Positions 1 to 6,656 of a stretch of DNA of 8,663 nt are shown here, piece by piece. The position numbers were made by a program, and so were the translations under genes. Under the pieces are notes generated by a model. That model was not told the DNA's origin. It saw only the letters and a list, made by a program, of their open reading frames with translations, and did no database searches. Position 1 is the stretch's first letter. Each line of letters begins with the position of its first letter. The stretch comes from DATKNA01 sp035541595. Its GTDB lineage: Bacteria > Actinomycetota > Actinomycetes > Actinomycetales > Kineosporiaceae. Where the stretch lies: positions 1-8,663 of the forward strand of contig DATKNA010000051.1 in NCBI GenBank assembly GCA_035541595.1. The letters run 5' to 3'.

Positions 1-63
1 CGGCGCTGTCGCCGGCCCGCCTGACCCGCCATCCGACCGTCCGACGCCGAAGGGAGGCTTGCC
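1..63. other. Leader upstream of the DUF881 gene
   Basis: Short stretch before the first complete gene. In plus frame 1 the codons run open from the window edge to a TGA at 22-24, so this could be the last few codons of an upstream gene, but eight codons are too few to identify anything. The only clear signal is a Shine-Dalgarno-like GGGAGG at 52-57, six bases before the GTG start at 64. I see no convincing promoter hexamers. Confidence 0.4.
52..57 (+). promoter_or_regulatory. Ribosome binding site of the DUF881 gene
   Basis: GGGAGG lies six bases upstream of the GTG at 64. It selects that GTG over the ATG at 59, which opens a shadow frame and sits almost on top of the site. Confidence 0.7.
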
Positions 64-870
64 GTGCCAGCCCCTCTCGGCCGCCTCCGCCCGGCCAGCC
101 TCGGGGTGTTCGCCGTCCTCGTCATGGCCGGGATGCTGTTCGCCGTCAGCGCCACCACGGCGCGGGGCACCCAACTTCGGACCGACCGCAGTGACGCCGC
201 CGCGCTCGCCCGCAGCGAGCAGGCCCGCTACGCCGCCCTGCTCGCCCGGCTGGCGGCCCTGCGCCGAGAGGTCGACGAGCGCACCCGGGCGGCCGCCGGG
301 GGCGATGCGACGGTCCGTGACCTGCGCGCCCGCGGCGATGCGCTGGCCACGGGCGCGGGCCTGGCACCGGTCCAGGGGCACGCGCTCCGGGTCGTCCTGG
401 ACGACGCCCCTCGGCGGGCCACCCTGCCCGTCGGCATCACGCCCGACGACCTCGTCGTCCACCAGCAGGACGTCCAGGCCGTGGTCAACGCGTTGTGGCT
501 CGGCGGCGCCGAGGCGATGATGCTCATGGACCAGCGGGTGATCTCCACGAGTGCGGTCCGGTGCGTCGGGAACACCCTTCTGCTCCAGGGCCAGGTCTAC
601 TCCCCGCCCTATCGGATCAGCGCGATCGGCGACCCGGCCAGGCTGCGCGGCGCGCTCGACTCCTCCGCTGCCTTGCAGATCTACCGCGAGTTCTCCAAGG
701 CCTACGGGCTGGGCTGGTCGGTGCAGGACCAGGGCGACGTCACGTTCCCCGCCTTCACCGGGAGCCTGGACCTGCGCTTCGCGACGCCACTGCCGGCCCC
801 GTCGGACGCGCCCTCGTCCCCGGCGAACCGGGCGCCCACCGCGGCGCGGTCCTCTGCGCCCGCGCCCTGA
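64..870 (+). CDS. DUF881 membrane-anchored protein
   Basis: A 268-residue protein of the DUF881 family, of unknown biochemical function. It starts at a GTG with a well-placed GGGAGG. Visible parts in order: a short basic N-terminus; one hydrophobic helix at about residues 11-31, giving an N-in, C-out anchor; an Ala/Arg/Glu-rich segment at 45-95 that looks like a coiled coil; and the DUF881 core at about 96-240. Family hallmarks in the core are the VVLDDAP stretch near 110, VVHQQDVQAVVNALW at 131-145, GGAEAM with DQRVISTSAVRCVGN through 170, and QGQVYSPPYRISAIGDP near 176-191. A Pro/Ser/Ala-rich tail follows from about 242. The single membrane helix plus coiled coil resembles divisome proteins in architecture only. 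The position beside pabA and the pknB-pstP operon matches Rv0012 of M. tuberculosis, which suggests a cell-envelope or division role; that is inference. Sixty bases separate it from the next gene, so co-transcription with pabA is likely. Confidence 0.93.
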   Translation: MPAPLGRLRPASLGVFAVLVMAGMLFAVSATTARGTQLRTDRSDAAALARSEQARYAALLARLAALRREVDERTRAAAGGDATVRDLRARGDALATGAGLAPVQGHALRVVLDDAPRRATLPVGITPDDLVVHQQDVQAVVNALWLGGAEAMMLMDQRVISTSAVRCVGNTLLLQGQVYSPPYRISAIGDPARLRGALDSSAALQIYREFSKAYGLGWSVQDQGDVTFPAFTGSLDLRFATPLPAPSDAPSSPANRAPTAARSSAPAP

Positions 871-915
871 CGCCGTGCGACGATATCGGTACGCATCCCG
901 ACGTACGCGCCCATC

Positions 916-925
916 GGAGGTGAGG
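916..925 (+). promoter_or_regulatory. Ribosome binding site of pabA/trpG
   Basis: A purine-rich GGAGG (916-920) runs into GAGG (922-925), five bases before the ATG at 931. It supports the ATG as the start of the amidotransferase. Confidence 0.75.
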
Positions 926-930
926 CAGCG

Positions 931-1557
931 ATGACGACCCGGATCCTCGTCGTGGACAACTACGACAGCTTCGTCTGGACCATCGCCGGCTACCTCGCGC
1001 AACTCGGTGCCGACTGCGACGTCCTGCGCAACGACGTCGTGAGCCCGCAGGACGCCGGCGACTACGACGGCGTCCTGCTCTCGCCCGGCCCGGGCGTGCC
1101 CGCCGAGGCCGGCGTCAGCCCCGGCATGGTCCGGTACTGCGCCGCCACCCGGACACCGATGCTCGGCGTCTGTCTGGGCCACCAGGCCCTCGGCGAGGTC
1201 TTCGGCGGCACGGTCGCCCACGCCCCCGAGCTCATGCACGGCAAGACCAGCCGGGTGCACCACGACGGCGCCGGGGTCCTCGCGGGCCTGCCCTCGCCGT
1301 TCACCGCGACCCGGTACCACTCGCTGGCCGTCCTCACCGACACCGTCCCCGACGCGCTCGAGGTCACGGCGCGCACCGAGGGTGGCGTCGTGATGGGGCT
1401 GCAGCATCGCGAGTTCCCGCTGTTCGGCGTGCAGTTCCACCCCGAGTCGGTGCTGACCGAGGGCGGCCACCGGCTGCTGGCCAACTGGCTGCGGGTGTGT
1501 GGCGACACCGATGCCGTGGCCCGGTCGGCCGGCCTCGCTCCGCTCGTGCGCCGCTGA
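931..1557 (+). CDS. pabA: Aminodeoxychorismate/anthranilate synthase component II (glutamine amidotransferase)
   Basis: A class I (triad) glutamine amidotransferase subunit of 208 residues, a normal length for PabA/TrpG. It hydrolyses glutamine and passes ammonia to a PabB or TrpE partner acting on chorismate, giving aminodeoxychorismate for folate or anthranilate for tryptophan. The N-terminus has the family signature ILVVDNYDSF (5-14) and the oxyanion-strand SPGPG (51-55). The nucleophile is Cys81 in GVCLGHQ, and His170 and Glu172 in QFHPES complete the triad. MHGKTS at 102-107 is typical of PabA/TrpG. The start is an ATG with a strong ribosome binding site. No chorismate-binding subunit lies nearby, so the partner is encoded elsewhere. 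In M. tuberculosis the equivalent gene (Rv0013) is called trpG; in other actinobacteria pabA is used. Sequence alone does not separate the two, and such an enzyme may serve both pathways. Confidence 0.95.
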   Translation: MTTRILVVDNYDSFVWTIAGYLAQLGADCDVLRNDVVSPQDAGDYDGVLLSPGPGVPAEAGVSPGMVRYCAATRTPMLGVCLGHQALGEVFGGTVAHAPELMHGKTSRVHHDGAGVLAGLPSPFTATRYHSLAVLTDTVPDALEVTARTEGGVVMGLQHREFPLFGVQFHPESVLTEGGHRLLANWLRVCGDTDAVARSAGLAPLVRR

Positions 1558-1638
1558 CGCCCCACGCCGTCGACGAGGCGGAGCGGGTCGCCCCCGTCGG
1601 GTCGCCCGATGGATGGGGGTCCCGGAGCAGGCCGCCGA
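1558..1638. other. Convergent intergenic gap pabA/pknB
   Basis: The plus-strand pair and the minus-strand operon converge here. A terminator for both is expected, but I see only weak, imperfect GC stems, for example CGGG-TCG-CCCG at 1598-1608, with no T-tract on either strand. A 9-base direct repeat, GGGTCGCCC, occurs at 1585-1593 and 1599-1607. Termination may be Rho-dependent or use a stem without a U-tail. Confidence 0.35.
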
Positions 1639-3564
1639 TCAGCTCGTGGCGCTCCCGGACGGCGACGGCGAGCCCCCGCCGCCCGCTGTCGAGGTCGTCG
1701 GCGACGGAGGCGCCGTCGACGTCGTCGGGGAAGGCGCGGGGCCGTTGGAGACGGTCAACGTGACCGTCGTCCCGATCTTGACCTCGCCCTGCGCGCTCTG
1801 CGCGATGACCGTTCCCGCCGGGCGCCCCTGCGGGTCGTCTGCCTGCTGCGGGTCCTTGGGGTACTTCAGGTTCAGGCTGGCGAGGATGCCGACGGCCTCG
1901 GTGTAGGACTTGCCGACGAGGTTCGGCAGGTTGACCAGGCCCGTCGCGAGCACCAGCTTGACCCCGCTGCCCTTCTGCACCGACGTCCCGGCCGGTGGGT
2001 CGCTACGGACCACCTGGTTGGCCTTGTACTTGGGATCGTCCACGGAGCTCGTGCCCGCCAGGGTCAGGCCCTGGTCCTGCAGCTGCTGGACGGCGGCGTC
2101 CTGGCTCAGGCCCTGCAGCGGCGGCACCGTGACCGTCCCCTTGCCGCTGGAGATCACCAGGGTCACCGGCACCGTCTTCTCGACCAGCTGGCCGGACGGC
2201 GGATCCTGGCTGAGCACGTCGCCGGCCGGCACCTTGTCGGACGCCTGTTGCGCGTCGGCGTTGACGTTGGTGAACCCGGCCTGGGCCAGCGTCGCCAGGG
2301 CCTGCGCCTTCGGCAGGTTCACGACGGGCGGCATGGAGACCTTCGGCGGTGCCGACGGAGAGCTGTTGATCTTGCTGATGGTGAAGACCACGAGGCCTGC
2401 CACGAGCAGGACCGCGAGCGCGAGCAGGGCGTACGACCAGCCACGGCCCCCCCGGTCCGGCTCGGGGGACCCCCCGCGCCGGGTGCCGTAGACGTCGTCT
2501 TCCTGCGTCGACGGCCCGGGCAGCAGGCCGCCGCCGACGGGCGCCGTGGCCGGTCCCGCCGCCGTGGCCGGCCCGTACGGCTCGGTGACGGGCTGTATGG
2601 TCCGGGTGCCGGCTCCGGGACCCCCGAGGAACTGTGTGGTCGCGGCGCCCGCGGCGGCCGGCCCGGCGAACACGGAGACGGGCCGCCCGGCCAGGGCCGC
2701 CTCGATGTCGGCGCGGAAGTCGGCGGCGGACTGGTAGCGGGTCGACAGGTCCTTCGCCAGGGCGTGCAGCACGATCCGGTCGACGACCTCCGGGACGGCC
2801 GGATTGAACACGCTGGGTGGCTGCGGCTCCTCCCGGACGTGCTGGTACGCGACGGCGACCGGCGAGTCGGCGACGAAGGGGGGCCGGCCGGTCAACAGCT
2901 CGTAGAGCAGACAGCCCCCCGAGTACAGGTCGCTGCGGGCGTCCACGGTCTCGCCCCTGGCCTGCTCCGGCGAGAGGTACTGCGCGGTGCCGATCACGGC
3001 CTGGGTCTGTGTCATGGTCGACGACGAGTCCGCCATCGCCCGGGCGATGCCGAAGTCCATCACCTTGACGTCGCCACTCGGCGTGACCATGACGTTCGCG
3101 GGCTTGATGTCGCGGTGGACGATCCCGGACCGATGGCTGTACTCGAGCGCGGACAGCACTCGCGCGGTGACCTCGAGTGCCGTGTCGACGTCGAGCGGCC
3201 GGCCGTCGTGCATGAGCTCGCGCAGCGTGCGGCCCTCGACGTACTCCATGACGATGTACGGCAGCGCGACGACAGCGCCACCGGATTCCACGACCTGCTC
3301 CTCGCCGGTGTCGTAGACGGCGACGATGGCCGGGTGGTTCAAGCCCGCCGCTGACTGCGCCTCGCGGCGGAACCGGGCCTGGAACGTCGCGTCACGCGCG
3401 AGGTCCGTCCGCAGCAGCTTGATGGCCACGACGCGCCCGAGGCGCGTGTCGCGCCCCATGTGCACCTCGGCCATTCCGCCGCGTCCCAGCAGCTCACCGA
3501 CCTCGTAGCGGTTCCCCAGCACCCGGGGCTCGTCGTTCACGGGATCCATCCCCAGCGTCGTCAC
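1639..3564 (-). CDS. pknB: Transmembrane Ser/Thr protein kinase PknB with PASTA repeats
   Basis: Receptor-type Ser/Thr kinase that phosphorylates cell-wall synthesis and division proteins; extracellular PASTA repeats of this family bind muropeptide or lipid II. Numbering from the GTG at 3564 gives 641 residues. The kinase domain is at about 20-290: glycine loop GRGGMAEV (27-34), VAIK Lys49, catalytic HRD with Asp152 and Asn157, DFG at 170-172, and SPE at 198-200. Thr185 and Thr187 in the activation loop (TQTQAVIGTAQY) align with the autophosphorylation sites of mycobacterial PknB. A Gly/Pro/Ala-rich juxtamembrane linker (about 300-375) precedes one helix (about 376-396). Three PASTA repeats follow at about 409-474, 478-542 and 544-608, then a Ser/Thr/Pro/Gly tail to 641. 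M. tuberculosis PknB has four repeats. The start is uncertain: TTG 3582, GTG 3564 and ATG 3549 are all in frame. GTG 3564 is preferred because it gives an MTT... N-terminus like other PknB proteins and overlaps a small upstream stop as GTGA. Confidence 0.95.
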   Translation of the reverse strand: MTTLGMDPVNDEPRVLGNRYEVGELLGRGGMAEVHMGRDTRLGRVVAIKLLRTDLARDATFQARFRREAQSAAGLNHPAIVAVYDTGEEQVVESGGAVVALPYIVMEYVEGRTLRELMHDGRPLDVDTALEVTARVLSALEYSHRSGIVHRDIKPANVMVTPSGDVKVMDFGIARAMADSSSTMTQTQAVIGTAQYLSPEQARGETVDARSDLYSGGCLLYELLTGRPPFVADSPVAVAYQHVREEPQPPSVFNPAVPEVVDRIVLHALAKDLSTRYQSAADFRADIEAALAGRPVSVFAGPAAAGAATTQFLGGPGAGTRTIQPVTEPYGPATAAGPATAPVGGGLLPGPSTQEDDVYGTRRGGSPEPDRGGRGWSYALLALAVLLVAGLVVFTISKINSSPSAPPKVSMPPVVNLPKAQALATLAQAGFTNVNADAQQASDKVPAGDVLSQDPPSGQLVEKTVPVTLVISSGKGTVTVPPLQGLSQDAAVQQLQDQGLTLAGTSSVDDPKYKANQVVRSDPPAGTSVQKGSGVKLVLATGLVNLPNLVGKSYTEAVGILASLNLKYPKDPQQADDPQGRPAGTVIAQSAQGEVKIGTTVTLTVSNGPAPSPTTSTAPPSPTTSTAGGGGSPSPSGSATS

Positions 3565-3626
3565 GTCGTTCCCGACCCCCAAGTGTCCACCAGACGGGCG
3601 GTGGTCTGTTCCATCTGACAGCTCAT
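3561..3626 (-). CDS. Possible 21-residue leader peptide between pknA and pknB
   Basis: A short frame fills most of the gap after pknA: ATG at 3626-3624, 21 sense codons, and TGA at 3563-3561. The TGA shares a GTGA with the candidate pknB start at 3564. A GAGG about five bases upstream of the ATG, reading through the pknA stop, could serve as ribosome binding site. The predicted peptide, MSCQMEQTTARLVDTWGSGT followed by T, matches nothing I recognise. If translated, it could deliver ribosomes to pknB, which has no strong site of its own at this start. It could also be chance in GC-rich DNA, where stops are rare. Confidence 0.25.
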   Translation of the reverse strand: MSCQMEQTTARLVDTWGSGTT

Positions 3627-3633
3627 GTCCGCC

Positions 3634-5202
3634 TCACTGTGTCGACGTCGACGACGTCGGAGTGGGTGGAGTGGTCGTCGTCCCGGACGCCGTCGGCGTC
3701 GGTGTCGGCGTCGTCACGGTGGGCGACGGCGTGACCCGCGCCGTGGGCGTCGGTGTCGGCGTCGGCCGATGCGTGCTCGGCGTCGAGGGTGTCGTCCGGG
3801 GAGTGTTGACGGGCGGCAGAACCACCGAGGGCGAGCCGGCCCCGCTTCTCGGCGTCCGCGTCGCCGTGACCGAGGACCGCTGCGTCGTCGGTCGTGCCTT
3901 GGTGGGCGTCGGCGACGTGGTCACCCCGGGCTGTTGTCCGCCGGGATTGCTGCCGCCCTGGCGCAGCGCCGCGATCCCGGTGCCGACGGCGAGCGCGAGC
4001 ACCAGGCCCAAGAGCGCGACCAGCGGCAGCGAGACCGACCGCCGGCGGGAACGCGGCGGGCCGCTCGAGTCGAAGTCCGCGACGATCGGCAGCGGCGCGG
4101 TCGGCGGCCGCTGGTAGACGCTGGGGTAGCCGGCACCGGGCGAGGAGCCCGGTGCCGGGACGCCGTTGGCGGTGCCGCTGGTCGGGGTCGACACGTACCC
4201 GGCTCCGGACTGCTGGCCGAATTCGGGCGGCGTGCCCGGGCCGACCAGGTCCACTCCACCGGAGACCGCCCCGGGGCCGACCGCGGGCGGCGCGAAGGCC
4301 GTCTCGGCGGCCGACGCCCCCAGGGCGAAGCCGGCCGCGGCGTTGCCGGCGCCGTTCACGGCACGTCCGAGCAACTGCAGGCGCAACGACTCGGCCGCCG
4401 CGGCGAGCACGTCCGCTCCGCCGATGCGCCGCTGGGGGTCCTTCTCCATCGCGGCGGCGACGAGATCGCGCACCTGCGGCGCGATCGTCTCCGGAAGGGG
4501 TGGCGGTTGCTCCGACAGGTGCGCGGTGGCGACCCCGATCTGATCGTCGCCCTCGAACGGTCGCCGGCCCGCCAGGCACTCGTAGGCCACCACTCCGAGG
4601 GCGTAGATGTCCGACGCCGAGGTGGCCGCCCGGCCCCGGGCGAGCTCGGGGGCCAGGTAGTGGGCCGTCCCCATGACCTGACCGGTCGCGGTCAGGGGTT
4701 CGTGGTCGTCGGGCCGGGCGATCCCGAAGTCGGTGACCTTGACCCGGCCGTCCGGCGTCACCATGAGGTTGGCGGGCTTGATGTCGCGGTGGATGACGCC
4801 CCGTTGGTGGGCGGCGTGGAGCGCCCGTGCCGCCTGGGCGACGACGTCGAGGGTCCGGTCGGTGCCGAGCGCGCCTTCCCGGGCGAGGATCGCCGACAGC
4901 GCCTCGCCGGGCACGAGCTCCATCACGAGGTAGGCGAGCGCTCGCCCCTCGACGGACGTCTCGCCGTAGTCGTAGACCGCCGCGATCCCCGGATGCGGCA
5001 CCCGCCCGGCCGTCCTCGCCTCCGCCCGGAAGCGGCGGCGGAACGCGTCGTCGTCCGCGAGCTCGGCCCGCAGGATCTTCACCGCGACCGCCCGGTCGAG
5101 GACGACGTCGCTGCCCTCCCACACTTCGCCCATGCCGCCGAAGGCGAGCCGGCGCAGCAGGAGGTAGCGGCGGTCGAGGCTGGTCTGCGGCGCGATGGTC
5201 AC
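3634..5202 (-). CDS. pknA: Transmembrane Ser/Thr protein kinase PknA
   Basis: The second Ser/Thr kinase of the locus, 522 residues, partner of PknB in controlling growth and division. The start is the GTG at 5202, whose GTGA overlaps the pbpA stop; the encoded N-terminus (MTIAPQTSLDRRYLLL) leads straight into the kinase fold. Kinase domain at about 13-275: loop LAFGGMGEV with Ala in place of the first Gly (M. tuberculosis PknA also lacks it, as I recall), VAVK Lys42, HRD with Asp140 and Asn145, DFG 158-160, and APE 184-186. Thr171 and Thr173 in the activation loop match the PknA phosphorylation sites. A low-complexity Gly/Ala/Pro linker (about 280-385) ends in the basic stretch RSRRR before one membrane helix (389-413). 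The outside part (414-522) has no PASTA repeat; it is almost purely Ser, Thr and Pro. The protein is longer than M. tuberculosis PknA (431 residues), mainly in linker and tail. Upstream codons in this frame run antisense-like through pbpA and are not part of the gene. Confidence 0.95.
   Translation of the reverse strand: MTIAPQTSLDRRYLLLRRLAFGGMGEVWEGSDVVLDRAVAVKILRAELADDDAFRRRFRAEARTAGRVPHPGIAAVYDYGETSVEGRALAYLVMELVPGEALSAILAREGALGTDRTLDVVAQAARALHAAHQRGVIHRDIKPANLMVTPDGRVKVTDFGIARPDDHEPLTATGQVMGTAHYLAPELARGRAATSASDIYALGVVAYECLAGRRPFEGDDQIGVATAHLSEQPPPLPETIAPQVRDLVAAAMEKDPQRRIGGADVLAAAAESLRLQLLGRAVNGAGNAAAGFALGASAAETAFAPPAVGPGAVSGGVDLVGPGTPPEFGQQSGAGYVSTPTSGTANGVPAPGSSPGAGYPSVYQRPPTAPLPIVADFDSSGPPRSRRRSVSLPLVALLGLVLALAVGTGIAALRQGGSNPGGQQPGVTTSPTPTKARPTTQRSSVTATRTPRSGAGSPSVVLPPVNTPRTTPSTPSTHRPTPTPTPTARVTPSPTVTTPTPTPTASGTTTTPPTPTSSTSTQ
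3695..3764 (-). repeat. 19-base direct repeats encoding Thr-Pro tracts in the PknA tail
   Basis: An identical 19-base unit (plus-strand GGCGTCGGTGTCGGCGTCG) occurs at 3695-3713 and 3746-3764, 51 bases apart, so 17 whole codons. On the coding strand each copy gives alternating Thr-Pro residues. The in-frame spacing is what expansion and contraction of a low-complexity tail would leave. Confidence 0.75.
5199..5202 (-). other. pbpA/pknA start-stop overlap (GTGA)
   Basis: The GTG start of pknA and the TGA stop of pbpA share a four-base GTGA. This indicates translational coupling and fixes the pknA start. The upstream GGCGGTGATC within pbpA could act as ribosome binding site. Confidence 0.8.
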
Positions 5203-6656
5203 TTCCCGATCACCGCCTGCATGACCGTGCGGGCGATGGGCGCGGCGACCGCCCCGCCGGACGCCGCCTCCCCGTACCCGCCCCCGTTCTCCACGACGAC
5301 CGCGACCGCGACCTGAGGGTCGTCCGCCGGTGCGAAGGCCGTGAACCAGGCCAGCGGGGGCGCACCCGGGCTGGTCTGCGCGGTGCCGGTCTTCCCGGCG
5401 ACCTGGACACCGGGGATCTGCGCCCGGGTGCCGGTGCCGGACTGGACGACGCCCTCCATCATCGTGGTCATGTCGGCCGCGACCTGCGGGGTGACCGCGG
5501 TCGAGAACACCGTGGGGTTCGCCGACGAGACCACGTCGAGGCTCGACGACTTGACCTGCTTGACGAGGTAGGGCTGCATGACCACGCCGTGGTTGGCGAT
5601 CCCCGCCGCGACCATGGCCATCTGCAGGGGCGTGGCGCGCACGTCGAACTGCCCGATGGCCGCCTGCGCCAGCTGGGCCTGGCTCTGGATCTGGGGGAAG
5701 CGGCTCGGCGTCACGGTCAGCGGGATCTGCAGCGGGCGGCCGAACCCGAACTTGGCGGCCTGGTCCTGGATGGCCTGGGTGCCCAGGGACATCCCGAGAT
5801 TGCCGAAGGCGGTGTTGCAGGAGATCCGCAGCGCGTCGGCGAGGCTCACCTGGTTGTTCGGTCCGCACGGCTGCCGGTCGTCGTTCGGCAGCACCGCCGT
5901 CGACTGTGGCAGAGGCAGCACGCCGGGTGCCGGAAGGGGGGAGTCGGGGCGGTAGCGGCCGCTCGACAGCGCCGCGGCGGTGTCGATCAGCTTGAAGGTG
6001 GAGCCCGGTGGGTACTGCGAGCCCGCGATGGCGCGGTTGTCCAGCGGCTTGGCCGGGTCGGCGAGCAGCCGCTTGTACGCTCGCTCGGCGGCGGCCCGGT
6101 TGTGCGTGGCGAGCTGGTTCGGGTCGTAGGACGGCTTGCTGACCATCGCCAGGATCGCGCCGGTCTTCGGGTCGAGTGCGACGACCGCCCCCTGCTGGTT
6201 CCCCAGGGCGTTCCAGGCGGCCTGCTGGGCCGCGGGATCGATGGTGAGCTCGACGGAGGCGCCCTTCGGCTGACGTCCGGTCAGGAGGTCCGAGATCCGC
6301 CGGTAGAAGAGCTGGTCCGCCGTGCCGGTGAGATACGGGTCGGCCGCCTTCTCCATCCCGGTCGCGGAGCTCAATGACGTGGAGTACCAGCCGGTGACGT
6401 GCGCGTACAGCGGGCCGACCGGGTAGCTGCGTTGGTACTTGTAGATGTCGGCGGCGGGCTTCGAGGTCGCGAGCGAGGCGTTCCCGGCGACGATCGGGCC
6501 GCGCTCGCGGCTGTACTCCTTGTAGATGGTCCGGGCGTTGCCGGGGCGGTCGTTGAGGTCGGCCGCGGAGACGTACTGGATGAACGTCGCGCTGCCGAAC
6601 AGCGCGAGGAACAGCACGGCGACGACTCCGGCCAGACGGCGCAGCGGGCCGTTCAT
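5199..6656 (-). CDS. pbpA: Class B penicillin-binding protein, peptidoglycan transpeptidase PbpA
   Basis: D,D-transpeptidase that crosslinks peptidoglycan outside the membrane, 485 residues, close to M. tuberculosis PbpA (about 490). One N-terminal membrane anchor at about 7-29 is followed by the class B pedestal region (about 35-140) and the transpeptidase domain (about 150-485). The three penicillin-binding motifs are intact: SxxK as STFK with nucleophile Ser219 and Lys222 (in YPPGSTFK), SxN as SCN at 279-281, and KTG as KTGTA at 422-426. Two cysteines, 264 and 280, flank the SCN motif and could form a disulfide near the active site. The start is ATG 6656, whose ATGA overlaps the rodA stop, so the two are translationally coupled as expected for a SEDS polymerase and its cognate transpeptidase. 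The protein lacks PASTA repeats, unlike the FtsI type, which agrees with PbpA. In mycobacteria PbpA is linked to septation and reported to be a substrate of PknB. Confidence 0.96.
   Translation of the reverse strand: MNGPLRRLAGVVAVLFLALFGSATFIQYVSAADLNDRPGNARTIYKEYSRERGPIVAGNASLATSKPAADIYKYQRSYPVGPLYAHVTGWYSTSLSSATGMEKAADPYLTGTADQLFYRRISDLLTGRQPKGASVELTIDPAAQQAAWNALGNQQGAVVALDPKTGAILAMVSKPSYDPNQLATHNRAAAERAYKRLLADPAKPLDNRAIAGSQYPPGSTFKLIDTAAALSSGRYRPDSPLPAPGVLPLPQSTAVLPNDDRQPCGPNNQVSLADALRISCNTAFGNLGMSLGTQAIQDQAAKFGFGRPLQIPLTVTPSRFPQIQSQAQLAQAAIGQFDVRATPLQMAMVAAGIANHGVVMQPYLVKQVKSSSLDVVSSANPTVFSTAVTPQVAADMTTMMEGVVQSGTGTRAQIPGVQVAGKTGTAQTSPGAPPLAWFTAFAPADDPQVAVAVVVENGGGYGEAASGGAVAAPIARTVMQAVIGK
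6653..6656 (-). other. rodA/pbpA start-stop overlap (ATGA)
   Basis: The ATG of pbpA overlaps the TGA of rodA by four bases. This is a classical coupling arrangement and fits near-equal synthesis of the two partners. Confidence 0.85.

Noticed and set aside
1609..3354. Long plus-strand open frame of 581 codons
   Set aside because: It lies fully antisense to pknB, is Arg/Gly/Ala-rich with no domain or ribosome binding site, and is explained by GC-rich codon structure.
3695..3764. Short repeats as a possible CRISPR-like or regulatory array
   Set aside because: They are in-frame, GC-biased Thr/Pro codon repeats inside pknA with no spacers of regular unique sequence.
3623..5122. Second minus-strand 499-codon frame over pknA
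   Set aside because: Out of frame with the kinase motifs; Arg/Gly-rich shadow.
3625..5316. Long plus-strand open frame of 563 codons
   Set aside because: Antisense to pknA and the end of pbpA; very high Arg/Gly content and no recognisable motif.
5203..5868. Upstream extension of the pknA frame to an earlier start, giving 744 codons
   Set aside because: The extra residues overlap pbpA in another frame, are Arg/Gly/Pro-rich, and the kinase family N-terminus begins at the GTG at 5202.
4827..6377. Long plus-strand open frame of 516 codons
   Set aside because: Antisense to pknA and pbpA, Arg/Gly-rich, no family features.
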